Shown: positions 6,801 through 7,904 of the stretch, in pieces | Numbering within the stretch: position 1 is the first letter of the stretch | Layout: every line of letters starts with the position of its first letter | DNA from: Candidatus Omnitrophota bacterium | GTDB taxonomy: Bacteria > Omnitrophota > Gorgyraeia > Duberdicusellales > 4484-171 | DNA: 7,904 nt | NCBI GenBank assembly: GCA_023818995.1 | Contig: JAMWDA010000074.1 | Location: 1-7,904, forward strand | Direction of reading: 5' to 3' | Notes under the pieces: generated by a model | Told to the model about the DNA's origin: nothing | Seen by the model: only the letters and a program-made list of their open reading frames with translations | Database searches by the model: none | Translations under genes and position numbers: made by a program

Positions 6801-7904
6801 TTAAATCATGGGAAATATCAATATTTTCAATTAGCTGGGGTAAAGCTTTAGTTAAATCAACTTTTTCAGATAATACATTAAATCCAGCCGAAGAAACATT
6901 GACTTTTATCTCGTTGGAAGACGGCTTAGTAAGAAGAAATAAATGGGCAGTAACGCTACGTGATGTATTCAGCTCACATATTAAACCTATATTAATCTCT
7001 CCTTTATTTTTTATAGATGTACTCATGTTTTCAAAAATCAAATTATCAGTTATTTTTGAAATGTAAGGATAGATATTCTCTAATTTTTGGTCCTCCAACT
7101 TTTGTAATTCTATTGTCAAAGGGAAAATTAGCTTACCTACCATATCTTTTAAATTAAAACATATCTTTTCTATTTCTTCTTCTCTCAGTAACTTAAGTTC
7201 TGATAAAAGCTCTATTATTCTATAAGTATTACGTTTCAAATATTGATAAAGAAAATCAAAATCTTTAGTTTTACCATTGGTAAGAATTCTCACCAGATTA
7301 CGTGCCATCCTTATTTTTATTTCTGGCGGAGGGAACTTATCTATTTTTAATCTATAAGATTCAACTTCCTCCCTACGTGCATAAGGAACTATTAATGTAA
7401 GTATCTCATTATAAATATCACATAAACTATTTATTTTCTCTCTTAACCCTACATCTTTAGTTTTGTTAAATAGATATTTTAAACTATCATCACAATATAA
7501 AATTAACTCTTTAAATTCATTAAAAATATCTTCTTTAGAGGTAAACTTGCCTAAATTAATTCTCTTAAACAATATTTCTTTAATTATGGAGATTATCTCT
7601 ATAATATCTACATTATCAGATTCATATAAAATAAATAAACTATTTAATGTATCCCAATGCTTAAGCCGGTTATTGAGAAAGTCTTTCTCTCTATTATGTA
7701 ATCTTTTTACAAAAACAGATTTATTTTGTTCACCTAAACTAGCATTCCTTATCTTGTCTGCTTCTGTTTCTATCAATTCCATAAGCACTATTATCCTTTG
7801 GATATCTTTGTAAGAAGAGACAAAATCACTAACCTTCTTTATTAATCTCTGTTTTTTATCTAATTTTTTTAAGATGAAAAGTAAAGTATCTAAATTATTG
7901 CCAA
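1..7904 (-). CDS. Giant multidomain membrane protein, internal fragment open at both ends
   Basis: One minus-strand frame stays open across the whole window: 2634 codons with no TAA, TAG or TGA, which chance cannot explain in such AT-rich DNA. Two leftover bases at 7903-7904 belong to the preceding codon, so start and stop both lie outside. In order the protein holds a helical region, an LMW tyrosine phosphatase domain, a membrane region with a twin-arginine motif, long unassigned stretches, a four-carbon acid sugar kinase domain, a methyltransferase-like domain, a four-helix membrane bundle and a helical tail. Codon use is uniform throughout (TTA Leu, ATA and ATT Ile, AGA Arg), so no part looks recently acquired. 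Linkers between domains also read as ordinary coding sequence, which argues against several genes joined by sequencing error. The overall function is unknown. Giant genes of this kind are known in Omnitrophota, and that assignment is inferred. Confidence 0.95.
880..1227 (-). other. Second membrane bundle, four transmembrane helices (residues ~2226-2341)
   Basis: Hydrophobic helices lie at about 2226-2243, 2262-2279, 2299-2317 and 2321-2339. Basic residues cluster before the first (KK, then RK), in the loop between the second and third (RGLSEYKKD, DKER) and after the fourth (YK, TRR, then TRENSKRH), while the loop between the first and second is short and less basic. This fits four crossings with both ends in the cytoplasm. 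It therefore places the methyltransferase, and the kinase upstream of it, on the cytoplasmic side. No transporter or channel motif is visible, so anchoring is the simplest role. Confidence 0.85.
1303..1701 (-). other. Class I SAM-dependent methyltransferase-like domain (residues ~2068-2200)
   Basis: The Rossmann-type order is clear. Strand one ends in the glycine loop IIGPGRS (2074-2080), matching motif I (hhGxGxG-like) that contacts S-adenosylmethionine. Strand two ends in an acidic residue, ELILVEY with E2101, as expected for ribose binding. CIDFRKP carries D2131 in the adenine-contacting position. GYFDLVYSHDTL (2141-2152) is the motif IV strand, and the helix WREINRILKMGGYFLG (2163-2178) is the typical 'E..RVLKPGG.f' segment. 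The third Gly of motif I is replaced (GPGRS), which is tolerated in some families. The substrate is unknown. A membrane bundle begins about 25 residues later, so the domain is probably held at the inner face of the membrane. A non-catalytic, SAM-fold role is possible. Confidence 0.83.
1702..2382 (-). other. Tryptophan-rich connector between kinase and methyltransferase (residues 1841-2067)
   Basis: The first half is helical and aromatic, with PWSWYGKIYY soon after the kinase ends and a later LLRWLIWLRLAPEV helix that is amphipathic rather than clearly membrane-spanning. The second half has strands (PFKLSYQEDEWKIEIL) and the motif RGVWWLDQDF with W2022 and W2023, followed by a very basic helix leading into the methyltransferase. 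No family is recognised. Some class I methyltransferases carry N-terminal substrate-recognition regions, so the last part may belong functionally to the next domain. Confidence 0.4.
2383..3681 (-). other. Four-carbon acid sugar kinase-like domain, DUF1537/OtnK family (residues ~1408-1840)
   Basis: Members phosphorylate four-carbon sugar acids such as erythronate, threonate or 3-oxo-tetronate with ATP in the cytoplasm. The N-terminal substrate-binding half shows IVADDYTG (1412-1419, family IADDLTGA), GINTNTR (1453-1459, family G.nT.SR), KIDSTLRGH (1488-1496, family K.DSTLRGN) and APSVPSHSQ followed by GILYVGDKL (1516-1539, family PA.P..GR....G...V.g..L). The C-terminal nucleotide-binding half shows VISGSRT (1670 on, family v.GS.S), IGGDTAYATL (1779-1788, family GG.TA..v) and FKSGGWG (1823-1829, family KSGGFG). 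At about 430 residues it is full length. The usual E..PG.P motif is altered to EFEPWISYG, and the Arg of the GR motif near 1524 is not in its usual place, so the substrate may have changed. Free-standing family members sit in sugar-acid catabolic operons; being inside a giant membrane protein is unusual. Confidence 0.92.
3682..4023 (-). other. Connector before the kinase domain (residues 1294-1407)
   Basis: This stretch has an acidic helix (NIDWDDIYQEVERVV), then short strands with LEGKEVKIEKG and NIGIIVKSGKEFDI, which look like a small beta-rich module. It ends with TCVWHQ just ahead of the first kinase strand. I recognise no family. Because the strands lead directly into the kinase fold, part of it may pack against that domain. 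Confidence 0.4.
4024..4572 (-). other. Mixed alpha/beta region, weakly acetyltransferase-like (residues 1111-1293)
   Basis: After a short hydrophobic helix, several strands of alternating hydrophobic and polar residues appear (around 1131-1140, 1178-1186 and 1213-1222). The end of the region, IGSVSLSLIYDE (from 1213), then FYPIGDLGEN, then DKGISFTVMNWIAHFAY (1251-1267), has the order seen in GNAT acetyltransferases: an 'iG.v.l' strand, a helix after a (R/Q)-x-x-G-x-G/A-type loop, then a strand and another helix. Only one Gly of the acetyl-CoA loop (G1253) is present, so binding is doubtful. It could be a degenerate GNAT fold or an unrelated alpha/beta domain. I would not assign a function. 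Confidence 0.25.
4573..5007 (-). other. Charged helical segment, possible coiled coil (residues 966-1110)
   Basis: The sequence is dominated by Lys, Glu, Ile and Leu, with extended helical stretches. The clearest is at about 1030-1085, where Leu or Ile residues recur every three to four positions between charged ones (for example ERIVELLKEKY from 1034). There are no membrane segments and no catalytic motif. It links the unassigned aromatic-rich region to a beta-rich region and probably acts as a spacer or helical bundle. The coiled-coil suggestion is by eye only. Confidence 0.4.
5008..5970 (-). other. Unassigned region after the membrane segment (residues 645-965)
   Basis: A charged, proline-containing linker (about 650-675) leads into a basic stretch and then a moderately hydrophobic segment at 761-782, which could be another membrane helix or a buried helix. 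From 783 to about 965 the sequence looks like a folded domain. It is rich in aromatic residues (GKIWQEYL, DSWSYI, FPWL), has a His/Arg/Asp cluster DVPHNHRKRGDKH at 842-854, and has a DGPVYG motif. I cannot match it to a family. The conserved-looking Trp, Tyr and Gly-Pro motifs suggest a real globular domain rather than a linker. If the preceding helix crosses outward, this part could lie outside the cytoplasmic membrane. Confidence 0.45.
5971..6153 (-). other. Polar Ser/Asn/Thr linker followed by twin-arginine motif and membrane helix (residues 584-644)
   Basis: Residues 584-616 form a polar, low-hydrophobicity linker rich in Ser, Lys, Asn and Thr. It is followed by INRRHFFAILAG (617-628) and a Gly/Ala/Ile-rich helix up to about 644. 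The pattern resembles a Tat signal or signal anchor (consensus S/T-R-R-x-F-L-K, then a moderately hydrophobic, glycine-rich helix). The residue before RR is Asn rather than Ser or Thr, and Lys is missing after FF. No AxA cleavage site is evident, so it is more likely an anchor than a cleaved signal. Its position deep inside a long chain is odd, because Tat signals are normally N-terminal. It may be a fossil of a once separate gene, or just a basic-flanked transmembrane helix. Confidence 0.5.
6217..6492 (-). other. First membrane region, two to three hydrophobic helices (residues ~471-562)
   Basis: Hydrophobic stretches lie at about residues 471-486, 493-511 and 538-562. The loop 512-534 is strongly basic (KKLK, then KTKTT and HRRNK), so by the positive-inside rule it faces the cytoplasm. 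If 471-486 and 493-511 form a hairpin, the phosphatase domain upstream is also cytoplasmic, which is where such enzymes normally work. The 538-562 segment is rich in Ile, Phe, Leu and Trp and is the clearest transmembrane helix of the group. After it comes a short, weakly hydrophobic stretch with PPD and then a polar linker. These assignments are by eye; helix ends are uncertain by several residues. Confidence 0.8.
6517..6996 (-). other. Low-molecular-weight protein tyrosine phosphatase-like domain (residues ~303-462)
   Basis: The domain opens with a hydrophobic strand followed by CELNTSRS (C309 to S316), which fits the family P-loop C-X5-R-S, normally written CxGNTCRSP. It then has the family-typical V-S-S-A-G strand, a segment like 'aDiIf.....' (SCDIIFVSAE), and NIPDPLG at 429-435, which matches the DPF/DPY motif carrying the general acid (D432). 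It ends in the usual long C-terminal helix near residues 440-460. The nucleophile C309, the phosphate-binding R315 and the acid D432 are all present, so catalysis is plausible. The Gly of CxGN is Leu here and the Pro after RS is Val. At about 160 residues it is near the normal family length. Bacterial members such as Wzb remove phosphate from tyrosine kinases that control capsule export; related folds are arsenate reductases. The substrate here is unknown. A membrane region follows directly. Confidence 0.85.
7003..7902 (-). other. N-terminal part of the fragment: helical region of unknown function (residues 1-300)
   Basis: This part of the giant protein is rich in Lys, Glu, Asp, Ile and Leu in amphipathic patterns and probably forms a run of alpha helices. 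There is no convincing membrane segment and no catalytic motif that I recognise. A short proline run (PPPE) near residue 191 probably separates two helical subregions. The upstream end is cut by the window, so it may be the tail of a larger domain. It runs straight into the first strand of the phosphatase domain with no low-complexity linker. It could be a scaffold or an interaction module, but nothing in the sequence decides this. Confidence 0.5.

Noticed and set aside
7463..7813. Plus-strand ORF of 116 codons
   Set aside because: It is antisense to the charged helical region. Its Leu/Ser/Ile-rich composition mirrors Lys/Glu/Asn-rich codons on the other strand, and it has no promoter or ribosome binding site.
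1..7904. Several adjacent genes, or a pseudogene cluster, instead of one gene
   Set aside because: No in-frame stop occurs, the frame never shifts between domains, and the linkers keep the same codon use. Decay would have produced stops quickly in DNA this AT-rich.
1..7904. CRISPR array, tRNA or rRNA gene, insertion sequence, terminator hairpin or direct repeats
   Set aside because: Reading both strands I saw no regularly spaced repeat, no cloverleaf or rRNA-like block, no transposase motif and no GC-rich hairpin followed by a T run. The sequence is coding throughout.

Overview
The window contains no intergenic DNA that I can find. All 7904 bases read as one unbroken minus-strand reading frame. 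The codons run from 7902 down to 1, giving 2634 sense codons with no in-frame stop. Neither the true start nor the true stop is inside the window. Residue numbers below count from the codon at 7900-7902 (residue 1) to the codon at 1-3 (residue 2634). Every plus-strand ORF is a shadow of this gene.

Order along the protein: (1) residues 1-300, a charged, mostly helical region without a recognised family; (2) residues about 303-462, a low-molecular-weight protein tyrosine phosphatase (LMW-PTP) domain with its catalytic Cys, Arg and Asp all present; (3) residues about 471-644, several membrane segments, the last preceded by a twin-arginine (Tat-like) motif; (4) residues 645-1407, large unassigned regions with a weak acetyltransferase-like stretch; (5) residues about 1408-1840, a complete-looking four-carbon acid sugar kinase domain (DUF1537/OtnK family); (6) residues 1841-2067, an unassigned tryptophan-rich connector; (7) residues about 2068-2200, a class I SAM-dependent methyltransferase-like fold; (8) residues about 2226-2341, a four-helix membrane bundle; (9) residues 2342-2634, a hydrophilic helical region with a faint resemblance to the N-terminal helical domain of PTS enzyme I.

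The sequence is AT-rich, with heavy use of TTA, ATA and AGA codons, and it is bacterial in character. A membrane-embedded protein of at least 2634 residues that joins otherwise unrelated soluble enzymes is unusual. Very large multidomain genes are known from Omnitrophota and related uncultivated bacteria, and that is my best guess for the source. It is an inference from architecture and composition, not from a marker gene.

The charge distribution around the second membrane bundle puts the kinase and methyltransferase domains in the cytoplasm, where ATP and S-adenosylmethionine are available. The topology of the first bundle is ambiguous. How the phosphatase, kinase and methyltransferase cooperate, or whether the chain is cut into separate products, cannot be told from this window.
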